Part shown: piece after piece, positions 1 through 9,800 of the stretch | Position numbering within the stretch: position 1 is the first letter of the stretch | How the letters are laid out: every line of letters starts with the position of its first letter | Assembly (NCBI RefSeq): GCF_000252445.1 | Contig: NC_017793.1 | Location: forward strand, 1-53,428 | Source of the DNA: Deinococcus gobiensis I-0 | GTDB taxonomy: Bacteria; Deinococcota; Deinococci; Deinococcales; Deinococcaceae | Direction: 5' to 3' | Length of the DNA: 53,428 nt | Translations under genes and position numbers: made by a program | The notes under the pieces: generated by a model | The model's input: only the letters and a program-made list of their open reading frames with translations | Told to the model about the DNA's origin: nothing | Database searches by the model: none

Positions 1-199
1 CGGGGCCGAGGAAGCGGGGCAAACTGCCGGCCAGAACCACGCTGCCCACCGCCTGGGTGGGGGCGTCCGGCGAACTCGCGAGGGCCAGGAACGGGACGGC
101 AATCGAAACGGTCGCGTCCCCCAGGGCGGTCATCGTGAGTCCGCCAAGATAGGTCCAGAAGGGGAGAGGAAGGCGGGCAGAGGGAGAGGCTGAGGTCAT
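1..199 (-). CDS. MFS transporter, N-terminal part (continues at window end)
   Basis: The first 66 codons of a major facilitator superfamily transporter start at an ATG at 199 and run off base 1. The translation has a short cytoplasmic lead, a first membrane segment (about residues 14-42) and the beginning of a second. The last base of the strand pairs in frame with the final two bases of the window, so the rest of the gene lies at 52419-53428. The gene is divergent from the winged-helix gene at 229 with only 29 bases between the starts, so a shared regulatory site is likely. The substrate cannot be told from sequence. Confidence 0.85.
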   Translation of the reverse strand, partial: MTSASPSARLPLPFWTYLGGLTMTALGDATVSIAVPFLALASSPDAPTQAVGSVVLAGSLPRFLGP

Positions 200-209
200 G
201 CCCCAGCGT

Positions 210-228
210 TCAGGTTAGGCTACCTAAA
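210..228. promoter_or_regulatory. Dyad operator, iron-box-like, between MFS and winged-helix genes
   Basis: A perfect dyad TTAGG-CTA-CCTAA (215-227) overlaps TANNNT elements for both divergent genes. The 19 bases 210-228 match 15 of 19 positions of the published DtxR/IdeR iron-box consensus. A site for the neighbouring winged-helix protein is equally possible. Confidence 0.5.
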
Positions 229-912
229 ATGCCCCACACCATTTTGGGTTCATACACGGGTGAGTGGTTTGAGGTCACGACGCCGGAACAGGCCGCCCTG
301 CTGAGTGATCCGCGGGCGGTGCGGCATTTCGAGCCTTTCCTGGGCCGGACGTTGGGGACCGCGCAGGCGGCGCGGGAGGCTGGGGTCAGCACGGAGCGGA
401 TGATGTACCGGGTCCGGCAGTTTCAGCGCCTGGGGCTGCTGACCCAGGTGGGTGAGCAGCGTCGGTCGGGCCGGCCGGTACGGCTCTACCGGGCCCCTGG
501 CGCGCTGCGGATTCCGTTCCACCTCACGCCCTTTGAAGACCTGCAACGGCAACTGGCCGTGCAGGTTCGGAATCTCGAGACCTTGCGGATTCGGGCCTCT
601 GCGCGGTTGCTGGAGCGTGCGGAGGGTCAGGGACGGCTGCTCTACCGCAGTGAGGCGACGGGGGCCGTCAACGCCGAGGCGGAGTTGCCCGACCCGACCT
701 TGCGGGCGCGGCAGGTCGGGGGCGAGTTCACGGGGACCTTGTGGCTGACGGCGGTGCAGGCCAGGGCGGTGCAGGCGCAGGTCGATGCCTTGATGGCACT
801 CCTTGATCCGGCGCAGCAGCCACAGGAGGGAACGCGCCCGTACCTGCTGGCAAGCCTCCTGCTTCCCCTGGATCCTGAACAGGATGCGCCCTGGCTCAGC
901 GCGCCGGGATAG
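229..912 (+). CDS. Winged-helix transcriptional regulator
   Basis: A 227-residue protein. Residues about 33-85 form an ArsR-like winged helix: a helix-turn-helix with AQAAREAGVSTERMMYRV, then LGLLTQVGEQRRSGRPVRLY as wing. The rest is helical (about 100-125 and 170-195) and probably dimerises or senses a ligand. The ATG is preceded by TAGGCT seven bases upstream with no Shine-Dalgarno sequence, which fits a leaderless Deinococcus transcript. Its divergent position suggests that it controls the MFS transporter and itself through the dyad at 215-227. The ligand is unknown. Confidence 0.75.
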   Translation: MPHTILGSYTGEWFEVTTPEQAALLSDPRAVRHFEPFLGRTLGTAQAAREAGVSTERMMYRVRQFQRLGLLTQVGEQRRSGRPVRLYRAPGALRIPFHLTPFEDLQRQLAVQVRNLETLRIRASARLLERAEGQGRLLYRSEATGAVNAEAELPDPTLRARQVGGEFTGTLWLTAVQARAVQAQVDALMALLDPAQQPQEGTRPYLLASLLLPLDPEQDAPWLSAPG

Positions 913-952
913 GCCAAGGACGCTGCGCAGGGCTTGGGATGACAGCCTTCTG

Positions 953-1165
953 CTAACGGCCAATCTGTTCCAAGGCGGCAAGATCCTCGTCTGAGAGTTC
1001 CAATGCGGCGCCCGCGACGTTCTCTTGCAGGTGCGCCGCCTTCGGCGTCCCAGGAATCAGGAGGATGTTCGGTGAACGCTGCAGCAGCCACGCCAGCGCC
1101 ACCGACATCAGCATTGCCTGCCGCTGGGTGGCGACCGCCGAAAGGGCAGCCGACTGAGAGGGGCA
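953..1165 (-). pseudogene. Aldo/keto reductase C-terminal fragment
   Basis: Reading back from a TAG at 953-955, the minus strand encodes about 60 residues typical of the C-terminus of aldo/keto reductases: ALAWLLQRSPNILLIPGT, then an AHLQENV motif (the NADP-binding loop and helix) and LSDEDLAALEQI. No start codon or N-terminal barrel is present. The coding signal ends near 1165, where it abuts a truncated HxlR gene on the other strand. Confidence 0.7.
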
Positions 1166-1189
1166 ACCTCTGTTCTGGAGAGCCGCGGG

Positions 1190-1440
1190 CCATGCGCTAT
1201 TCGGAGCCGGCGCGCCTGCTGACGGGGGTGAGCCAGAAGATGTTGACCCAGACCCTCCACGCGTTGGAGCGTGACGGTCTGGTGACCCGAACGGTGGTGC
1301 CGACGGTGCCGATCACGGTGTCGTATGAACTGACCGAGCTTGGGCTGTCGCTCCATCAGATGATGCGGGGCTTGAAGACCTGGGCCGAATCCTCGTTGCT
1401 TCACGCAAAATTTGTGGAAGCCCCTGAATCTTGGGATGGC
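1190..1440 (+). pseudogene. HxlR-family regulator fragment
   Basis: The plus strand encodes the recognition helix and wing of an HxlR/MarR-like regulator: GVSQKMLTQTLHALERDGLV, then TVPITVSYELTELG and a C-terminal helix ending in LKTWAES. The first roughly 35-40 residues of the family (the cysteine and first helices) are missing and no convincing start is present. HxlR genes commonly sit divergent to oxidoreductases, so this and the reductase fragment look like one divergent pair whose middle was deleted. Confidence 0.65.
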
Positions 1441-1508
1441 GCTCCTCAAGAGAAACTCCCTGGCCTACGCCAGGGGTGTGGGTGAACTTGTGAATGCACG
1501 GTAGCCGC

Positions 1509-1884
1509 TCAGTACGGACGCATGACCTCGAAAGGAATCCTCCCGTCGAACTGCCGTCCGAGCAGGTCCGTGGCCGCTTGGTGCTCCTCGTCTGGTCGGG
1601 GAAGCCATGCTGTGGTGCACCCTCCCGCAGGGGGGTACGGACCTGTTCGCGCTGGGGGACAGGGAGTCGGGAGGGGCGTCCAGTCATCACCGTCGCCTGG
1701 AGACTGCCGATGCGCTTCAGGCGTTTCCTCCATCTACTGACGGTGTTCACTGAATCCCGAAGTGTTGGGCCATCTCCTGCAGTGAATGCCGTCCTCCCTG
1801 AAGCCAGGGGCCCTGGGGCCAGCTGGAAGAAAGCCAGCTGGGCACGGGAGTACCTGGATGCCATTCGGTCACGTTCCCAATCTA
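1509..1884 (-). mobile_element. Decayed IS630-family transposase remnant
   Basis: Fragments in shifting frames reproduce the N-terminal helix-turn-helix part of an IS630 transposase: a GRHSLQEMAQHFGIQ stretch, a frame change, NTVSRWRKRLKRIG, then TGRPSRLP, and after another shift LLGRQFDGRIPFEVM. The DDE catalytic domain is absent. The right boundary falls at a TA (1883-1884), the IS630 target dinucleotide, exactly where the lipoprotein fragment is cut. Confidence 0.6.
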
Positions 1885-2080
1885 TGCCTCCCCGCGCGCG
1901 GGCATAAACCGTCACTGTTCCCGCTTCCTGGGTGTCCAGCGTGACCTGTACGTCCATCGTACCTGTCACGGCGGCTTCCGAAATAGGCGTAAGGATGGCC
2001 ACAGAGGGCGGTGTACCACCGCTTCCACATGAATTGAGAATGAGACCCAGGCCGAGACCGGCCGTCAGTAAGCGCAGCAT
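1885..2080 (-). pseudogene. Truncated lipoprotein gene (copy of 32431-33582)
   Basis: From an ATG at 2080 the minus strand encodes a lipoprotein signal (LLTAGLGLGLIL, Cys in a NSC lipobox) and about 45 residues of an Ig-like domain nearly identical to the start of the intact lipoprotein at 32431. Identity stops after the RARGG motif, at a TA, where the IS630 remnant begins. The gene is divergent from RHS gene 1 just as the intact one is from RHS gene 2, so it marks the place of a lost lipoprotein-protease-secretin operon. Confidence 0.85.
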
Positions 2081-2219
2081 ATGAGTCTCCTCTCAAATGC
2101 AACCGGGTCTGTCAAGCAGATATGACCAGGACCTATCTCTAAAAAGCCTCCCACAGCGGATATTTCATCGACACATTTCTGCTCTTGATTACCCGAGAGA
2201 TGTGATATGGGTGAAGTCC
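2081..2219. promoter_or_regulatory. Divergent leader of RHS gene 1, conserved with RHS gene 2
   Basis: This spacer resembles the inverted spacer 32291-32430. Blocks such as CCGGGTCTGTC and GCAGATATGACCAG, and the bases just before the RHS start (GTGAAGTC), are kept while the middle differs. The lipoprotein side has a ribosome site (GAGAGGAG). Conservation of these blocks suggests co-regulation of both RHS cassettes. Confidence 0.55.
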
Positions 2220-5200
2220 ATGAGATTTTATCGAAGGCCCCCAGATGTCCGCTGGTCAGGAGAGTCCCGTTCCCGTAAGATCGGCCTCTTCCTGACCGTC
2301 TTCTACCTTGCGACCACCCACCTCCCTGGAGCGCTGGTCGTGGCGGCGCCACAGATTTTCACTCGTCCTGGTGCGGGTGTCAGCAACATTCCGACCCAGC
2401 TCACGGCCTTCGCCAGTCCACAGTTTGGGGAGATCGCCGATGCAGTCAACGTAGCCACAGGCAACGTTTACGTTGACTTGGGCTCTGTTAATCGCAACAA
2501 CCAAGTAACTTCAGGTGATGATAAAGTTGCTAATTCGGGCAGCTTTCGCGTTGGTGGTCTACTTAGATTGAATGGTTTTAACACTTATAACCCAGCTCAA
2601 CCCCGTGAATGGAGCCTCGCATTGGGAGACGGTAGTCAAGAAATCTATGAGAGGGTATCGCAAAACGGTACGCCTGCTTACTGCGTAGATGATGCCACAG
2701 ATTTGGCCTATTTTGTTAAAAAACATACAGGCACAAATACTACAGAAATACATGTTATTAACGGGTCTGCATCTTACAACAATCATTTACAGCAAACTGG
2801 AACTGTAATGGGAGTTGAGCCCAACGAGCAATATTTTATGGCTGATTGGGACAACGATAGTAGGCCTGATATGATAAAAATCAAGCCTAATGTGGCTGGT
2901 AAAACTGAAGTTCACATCGCTTCTGGAAATAGTAATTATCAGCAATACATATATAATATAGCCACTACGCTATCAGGAGTGGATGACACTTTCGAGTTTA
3001 ATATTGCTGACTGGAATAGAGACGGAAGGTTAGATCTTATTGCAGTCAAAAAGAGAAATACAGGCACAAATAGGGTTGAAATTCACGTTTTAGATGGTGC
3101 AAAGAATTTTCAGGCGTATCTCCTGCAAACTGGGACGATTATGCCGACTCAGCCCAATTCTTCGACCATCCGTTTTGCCGATTGGGACGGAGATGGTCTC
3201 TTAGACTTGTTTGGTATATATAAACAAAATACAGGGACTGGGCGTATGGAAGTACATATTGCTACAAGCTCTGATAACTTCCAGAAATTCTCCTTTGAAG
3301 AGGGTGTTGCGCGTGCCTATGCCGGTGATAACTCCGATATATATGTTTTTGACTGGAATAAAGATGGAAAACCTGATGTAGTTGATGTATTGAAAAATGC
3401 GACTGGTACCCAGAAGATAGAGGTTCATGTTCTTAATGGAGCAAAGAGTTTCCAAGAACATCTTCTACAAACCGGTACCGCAGCAATAATGCTGCCGAAT
3501 GACGCAGTGTCATTTAATCCTGTTAACTACCCAGTCCAGTGCAATTCTACAGGAGCCGATCTTAATCAGGCTCCTACGTGGATTTCAGACCGGTATAGTT
3601 CCATCAAGTCTAAGGTCAGCTTTTACCGCACTAAACCACAAGCAGGATTGCAGACCGATGAGAAATGGCTGGTGACCTATCAGCTTAACAACGGAAGAAC
3701 AATAGCACATCATTACGATAGGTCTGGCAACAGAACAACCTTCTACAACGATGGAGAATATGCAGATCATTCTCAAAATCTTTACCAACAATATCGTACA
3801 GCTAAATACCAAGGTGATTCAGATGGCATCGGAGACGCAGCTCCAAAAACAAGTTTTTCCTATACCGCATTAAATAATGGACACTTGAGCAAAGTAAAGG
3901 ATGAGTGGGGAAGGGTCACTACATATCAATGGAACGAACAACTTAACAAACTCGACTCTGTGAGTATGTTATTACAAGATGAATCGAATCCCAACTCTTG
4001 GAAAAGACGGATAGAATACGCGTACGAGCAAAGAAATGGACAATACTACGTTAATTATCTTGTTCACCGAACTTTTGACGGACAAAACAAACAGATTGGA
4101 CGTTGGTTTTCTGTAAGTTACGTAGAGTCAAATGGACAAACAGTGGTCAGTAAAATAGGACGTCCAAGGGCTCAAGATCAGAATGATTCTTCTCAAGGTG
4201 CCTTTGTTTTTACTGACTATATATATGACACTCAAAACCGCATTGTTAAAGTCGTTACTCCAGGCGAAAAGGACATGGTATATACATATACTACCGATTC
4301 GGATTTTGGGGGTCAGAAAGTAAAGCTGGAACAGGGGGATAAGAGAACGGTTTTTAAATATAGCCCTGAGGGATGGTTGAGGAGAGTAGAGGAAAGAGAC
4401 TACAATCCTTATGCCGAGATGACCTACGATAAAACTATAACTACTAACTATGCTTATGATTCTGCTGGAAGGATTATTGTATTGGGTATTCCTTCAGGTG
4501 GAGAGTATCATTATACTTATGACTCAAGAGGGAATCCATCAAGAGAAACTGTTTATCTTTCTAATCATGCGTGGACATCCGAAAAACCCTCAGATTATGT
4601 TAGAACGACTGAATACTTATATAATAAAGATAATCTTCTAGAAAATACTATTCAAGAGGCACGATCTGGAACTTCGCAGCATCCTTGGAATGCAGACTTC
4701 AAAGCCGACTATAGCTATGATGAGGTCACTAAGCCTCAAGCACGTGGCTATTTTGCTCATCAGAATGGCGATCAGTTGTTTCAAGTTTTAAAAGAGTGGC
4801 ATGACAATCTTCACGTTGGCAAAATTTGGTTCAAGGCAGGACACTATTTTTACGATGAACATGGTCGACTAAGTAGTGAAAATCAACTTGCCCATGGAAG
4901 TGACACGTTAACAACTACATATCAATATCATGGAAGTGATGGAATGGCTCGTCAGATATTTCCTGATAATTCAGGAGATATAGATTGGAGTTCCGAAATA
5001 GGAGTAAGACAATACTCTGATCAAGTCTATATTTCCAACACCAGAAAATCTACAGATGAATTAAAAGATGGTCGTCAGACTTTGTATTTCTACGATTACT
5101 TCAACAATGTACAATGGCTATATCAGCAAAAGGCCTATACATCTAAATGGAATTTGAGAGAACCATCTCAGAGTGATAGAGAAGTTTTCAAGTCCTATGA

Positions 5201-6812
5201 TGGCTTTGGTCAATTAAGCTGGGAATATGTATTATCACACAGCAATGAATCAGACTATAAGGGTGAAGGGAAAAAGTTCTGGAAATACTTTACTTCAGGG
5301 GAAGTCAAGTATAAGTTTGAAGGAAGTCATAAAAATCTAGAGACTTTCGAATATAATAATAATGGCCTATTGGCTAAGTCTATTAAGGGATCTGGAGATA
5401 AAGGTTCTATTACTCAGGCTCGTGTAACTAATACATATGAGTATGATACTTATGGTCGTGTAAGTACACAGAAGATGAATGATTACTCGACCAATTATTT
5501 TTATGATACATCAGATAATCAAGCAGAAATTGATCTGCCGGATGGCACGATTAAGAAGAGGAGTTTTCATCCAACAGGTAATCTCTATTACGAAAAAACA
5601 ACTAGGGAAGGAGAGGAAACTCAACATGTATATCATGATCAGGACACTCTCGGACGTGAATTTAGAAAGCTTGTCAACGGCGGCTTAACTATTGATACTA
5701 TTTTTGATCCTTTCGATAATCCCATTGCTATTTTGGATGATCGTCTTAAAAACATAAATCCTCAACTCAAGGACAGAGTTACATATCTAAAATATGATGA
5801 GATAGGTCGACTTCGTAAAAGACTCAGTCCTAGTCTTGTCTCTAGTGGCGACCCTTACAGTGATCTAAGACGTCCATATGTTGAGTATGAATACAATTGG
5901 AGGAATCTATTAACTTCAACTAAAACTCTTTTAGACGGCAAGGTAGATCCAAACAACATTAAGCTTCCCGAAAACTCTTCCTATAAATCAGAGAGTATAA
6001 ACTATGACGTTTTTGATAATCCAATAGAATTAATCGATAGTGCTAAGTATAAAACAACAACCGTATTTGATAACTCTAATCAGCCTATATCTATTACAAA
6101 AGATGTATGGAATACGGAAGAAGAAGATTATAATACAGTGAAAAATGGATTTGATAAAATTACTTCACTCATGGCCTACAACGCCAGTGGTAAGGTTACT
6201 CAATTAATTGATAACGCAAACAATAGTTCATATACTGATTATAACGAAGCAGGTCTCCCTATATTGCAATCTGATGCACGCGGGATAGTTACCAAAGCTT
6301 TTACTTACACCCCAGATTATCTGGTTGAAGCTGTTTGGGAACCAGATAATGATCCTGACACCACTGCGAAATATGGTGGAGTTTCTTATCTTAATTTAAG
6401 ATCTACCCATAAAGTCACTGAATTCAATTCATATAGCAATAATCCCAATCCAACAAGCAGATGGGTAGCTAACATGAATACGGAGGCAGGTCTAAATAGT
6501 GGCGCTCTAACTTCATATACATATGACTACGCTGGAAGGGTTCTTGATACAACCCTTCCGGAAGATGCTGATGGAAAATCTGCCGTAATTCAACAGAGAT
6601 ATAACTCATCTGGTAAAACTATTCTTACGAAAGATGCTAATGGCTTCATTACAAAATTCAAATATGATTTTGCAAATAATCTGACCGAAAAGCATGATGA
6701 AGCAAGACAATACAATCAAATAGACATATCTTCAGGACTTGCTTCAGGATTAAAATCTAAATACTACTATAACAACAATAATAATCTAATAAAAAAGATG
6801 AGCGTGGTCTGA
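2220..6812 (+). CDS. RHS/YD-repeat polymorphic toxin 1, N-terminal part (before frameshift)
   Basis: A giant secreted RHS protein of 1,530 residues up to an in-frame TGA. The ATG at 2220 was chosen because it aligns with the ATG of RHS gene 2. A basic N-region followed by a hydrophobic stretch (residues about 20-42) looks like a signal peptide. Four FG-GAP/VCBS-type calcium loops (DWDNDSRPD, DWNRDGRLD, DWDGDGLLD, DWNKDGKPD) lie near residues 207, 262, 319 and 376 and suggest a beta-propeller or adhesive module. From about residue 480 the protein is YD repeats (patterns like YDSAGRI and YDSRGNP), which build the RHS shell. The first 250 bases are GC-rich; the remainder is AT-rich, a sign of transfer. 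The frame breaks at 6791-6797 and homology resumes in the -1 frame. Confidence 0.9.
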   Translation: MRFYRRPPDVRWSGESRSRKIGLFLTVFYLATTHLPGALVVAAPQIFTRPGAGVSNIPTQLTAFASPQFGEIADAVNVATGNVYVDLGSVNRNNQVTSGDDKVANSGSFRVGGLLRLNGFNTYNPAQPREWSLALGDGSQEIYERVSQNGTPAYCVDDATDLAYFVKKHTGTNTTEIHVINGSASYNNHLQQTGTVMGVEPNEQYFMADWDNDSRPDMIKIKPNVAGKTEVHIASGNSNYQQYIYNIATTLSGVDDTFEFNIADWNRDGRLDLIAVKKRNTGTNRVEIHVLDGAKNFQAYLLQTGTIMPTQPNSSTIRFADWDGDGLLDLFGIYKQNTGTGRMEVHIATSSDNFQKFSFEEGVARAYAGDNSDIYVFDWNKDGKPDVVDVLKNATGTQKIEVHVLNGAKSFQEHLLQTGTAAIMLPNDAVSFNPVNYPVQCNSTGADLNQAPTWISDRYSSIKSKVSFYRTKPQAGLQTDEKWLVTYQLNNGRTIAHHYDRSGNRTTFYNDGEYADHSQNLYQQYRTAKYQGDSDGIGDAAPKTSFSYTALNNGHLSKVKDEWGRVTTYQWNEQLNKLDSVSMLLQDESNPNSWKRRIEYAYEQRNGQYYVNYLVHRTFDGQNKQIGRWFSVSYVESNGQTVVSKIGRPRAQDQNDSSQGAFVFTDYIYDTQNRIVKVVTPGEKDMVYTYTTDSDFGGQKVKLEQGDKRTVFKYSPEGWLRRVEERDYNPYAEMTYDKTITTNYAYDSAGRIIVLGIPSGGEYHYTYDSRGNPSRETVYLSNHAWTSEKPSDYVRTTEYLYNKDNLLENTIQEARSGTSQHPWNADFKADYSYDEVTKPQARGYFAHQNGDQLFQVLKEWHDNLHVGKIWFKAGHYFYDEHGRLSSENQLAHGSDTLTTTYQYHGSDGMARQIFPDNSGDIDWSSEIGVRQYSDQVYISNTRKSTDELKDGRQTLYFYDYFNNVQWLYQQKAYTSKWNLREPSQSDREVFKSYDGFGQLSWEYVLSHSNESDYKGEGKKFWKYFTSGEVKYKFEGSHKNLETFEYNNNGLLAKSIKGSGDKGSITQARVTNTYEYDTYGRVSTQKMNDYSTNYFYDTSDNQAEIDLPDGTIKKRSFHPTGNLYYEKTTREGEETQHVYHDQDTLGREFRKLVNGGLTIDTIFDPFDNPIAILDDRLKNINPQLKDRVTYLKYDEIGRLRKRLSPSLVSSGDPYSDLRRPYVEYEYNWRNLLTSTKTLLDGKVDPNNIKLPENSSYKSESINYDVFDNPIELIDSAKYKTTTVFDNSNQPISITKDVWNTEEEDYNTVKNGFDKITSLMAYNASGKVTQLIDNANNSSYTDYNEAGLPILQSDARGIVTKAFTYTPDYLVEAVWEPDNDPDTTAKYGGVSYLNLRSTHKVTEFNSYSNNPNPTSRWVANMNTEAGLNSGALTSYTYDYAGRVLDTTLPEDADGKSAVIQQRYNSSGKTILTKDANGFITKFKYDFANNLTEKHDEARQYNQIDISSGLASGLKSKYYYNNNNNLIKKMSVV
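6791..6797 (+). other. A AAA AAG slippery heptamer at the RHS1 frame break
   Basis: In the zero frame the codons are ATA AAA AAG ATG. The heptamer A-AAA-AAG is the dnaX-type -1 slip site, and the -1 frame (GAT GAG CGT) continues the RHS protein without loss. The zero frame ends 13 bases downstream. No upstream ribosome-binding stimulator or clear downstream stem-loop is visible, so a lost A in the run is the alternative. Confidence 0.5.
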
Positions 6813-9800
6813 TTACAGAATATAAATATAACTCTCAAGGTAAAGTTATCGCTGAATCTCTCCCAATTTCCAACGATAATTTGTCAAAATCTTGGAAGTT
6901 TACTACATATCGATTAGATGATCTAATTAATGCACAAACTAATTATTCCTACTCTGGTAACTTACTGAACAATCCCAGTATAATGTCTATAGAAAACGAT
7001 TCTATCACGGTAAATAGCGGCAATCTTACAATATTTGAATACAGCAAACGTGGTGATTTATTTTCAAAGTGGTCACTTACTTCAAACCGTATGGCAGAAT
7101 CGAAAATGTGGCAATATACCAATGGACTCGGACAAAGATACAAACGTGTTCATGAAGGCAATATGCAGATTTATGCCGAACAGAAATCTAATGAGGTTAT
7201 TCCACTTGGTCATGCCGAAAGCATAACTTACTGGATATATACTAAAAACGGAAATATTCAAGAGAAGTGGGATACTCCTAAAGCCCCTGGCTCAAGGTCA
7301 CCAGTATCTTCTACAGATCAGCAAAATTACTTCAGATACATGTACACCGCAAGCGGAAAGGAAGAAACCCAGAAGCGTAAGATAGAGATTAAAGCCAAGG
7401 GACAGGTTGATAATAATGTTCTATCAACCAAATACAGTGGTTCCAATGGCGTGTATCTTGGTGGGAGTAATTCAATTACTCAAACAGAGTACAATGAAAG
7501 AGATCAAATAGCCAAATCTACGACCACAGATAAGGTAGTCACATTATCTAGTGAGTCTCCAATGAGACAGGATACAATAGGCGGACAGGTCGTACGTCAT
7601 CAAAGATACTCTTACTATTTAGATGGTCGCTTGGATACTGGCTGGACAGGAAATGGCACGAATGATGAAGGTTATAAAACTGTTACTTATGATAAACGAG
7701 GTAGAGAAGTAAGTATCATTGATTCCAATGGAACCCTGAAGACACCCCAATCAGCTAAAATTACAACTAGCTACAAAGATGATGGTACACGTAATGAATC
7801 TGTCATTTTTAATGGTAGAACTGTTTCTAGATCTGAAAAAATAAGTGTAGGGGGATTACTACATAGACTATATATTTCAGACTCAACCCCAGGTGAAAAT
7901 ATAGAAGCGCAAGCAGCTGCAGCAAGAGCAGAAAATAAAATTTTTGGTACAGATACTGTATATAAATACGGTAAAAATAACATACAAGATGCAGTAGACA
8001 GTATCATTTATCCAGGTGAAGGAGAGGAGAAATATCGGGAGGTTAAGGCAAACTATAACCAATATGGGCTAGAGGTATATAGAACAAGTATAGAAAAAGT
8101 AAGGAGACAGGACGGCTTAAAGGAAGTATGCTATTATGATAGAGATTATAATTATTTTTGTGAAAACAAAGCTAACTATGTTACTGAAGACGTGGTTAAG
8201 ACAGATGAGTCAAAAGAATATACTGACGATGGATATTTAAAGAAGGTTACGTCACCCGTTGGTACTACAAACTATATACTAGATTCTAGAGGTAATCGTC
8301 TATCGGCATCTAATGGCTATAGTAAAAAGTATAACGCTGACGATCAAATGGCTCAATATGTTCTGAAAGGTAATAGCTTTCTATCCGCCTTCGAGTATCG
8401 CGGAAAGGGGGCACGCTATAACGATTTCAGATATGACCCTTTTGGTCAGCAAGCTGTAAACAGCACTGCCGAAATTGACGAAATGGATGGTTTCGAAAAT
8501 AATAAATGGCTTCAGGAACATGCTGTCTTCCGAGACTGGATCAACATTCATACGGTTCAAGGCATTACGCAACTAGCCATCCGTAGGGCAGGAAATTTTT
8601 TATGGGATTGTTGGCCACAATCTAATTATGTCCAATGCGGTATAGGAAGCGATACATACAGACAGAATTCATATCAATATAAGGATGCCACTTATACTAC
8701 AGCAGATGGAATAGATGATAATACGAGTTGGAATCCGGCCACACCCTTCGCTATCACCTCTACAGTAAAGCCTTTAGAAGCTCCTGTAACGAGTCTGAGC
8801 GACACACTGAAACTCAATCCTTTGGACATCACTACTTCAAATCTTCCTAAACTAGTCAATCCTAATCAAATTGACTCTAATACAAATGTTAATCCTCAAG
8901 ATAAATCAATAGTCAACAATAATGCTATTGCACCTGTTAAAGATTTTAAAGTCGAAGTATCTATTTCTAAGTTAGATGATTCAGAAAAAGAAAGTGCAAA
9001 TAATAATGCAAAAAAATCATTATTTGCAACTGAAACTCCTGCAAATTTTGATGATGGTCAGTATTTTGAGCACCCTATCTATGCTCAAAATCTGCAGACT
9101 TTGGGAACTCCTGGCGAATGGTGCAACGCTCAAGCTTGGTGCAAAGCAATCAGATCTAACCTGGAAGCCTGGAGTGCCGAGAACGAGCGCCAACAGAAAG
9201 CTGAGGAACAACGTATCAATGATCAAGCGGACAGCTTGGTCAAAGATCTACACGCACGAGCATACCGAGAATGGCAACGAGATGGTGCAGCCGCAATTGA
9301 AAATATTTCAATTAAACTCACTCAAGATTTAAACAAAGGTGTTATCAGCCCAGCTGTTCGATTACTGTATCTGAGAACATTGGCAGATGGAATCAATGAG
9401 GGTAAAATCAGCGAAGATGATGTGAAGAAATTATCTCACAGTGTAAATCTAATTAGAAAATCTAAAAATTTTGCTGATTCTGCAAATGAGCAATTCATAT
9501 TCTACTTCAAGCCCATGCTAGATATGTATGGCAAAGAGGCTATTGCTGTTGCAGTTGATTTGTTACCAATTATAGGAAATATCAAGGGAGTTCTTGATTC
9601 TATATTGGGGAAAGACGCCATTACTGGCGAGAAACTTGGTCTTGGTGGTAGATTCCTGGCTGCTGCAGGGGCAGTCTTCCCGTATATGAAGGGTGCGAGT
9701 AGAGCCGTGGATGCTTCCAAAATACTGAATCGCTTCAAGAGCTTTATGGAAGTGGCATCAGAGGAAGGACGCGCAGTACTAAATCGTGTCAGAGGAGGTA

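Noticed and set aside
250..981. 243-codon minus-strand open frame
   Set aside because: It is antisense to the winged-helix gene, has basic low-complexity translation and no domain.
6881..6883. TTG at 6881 as an independent start for the second half of RHS1
   Set aside because: There is no ribosome site or promoter, and homology to RHS2 continues upstream of it in the same frame.
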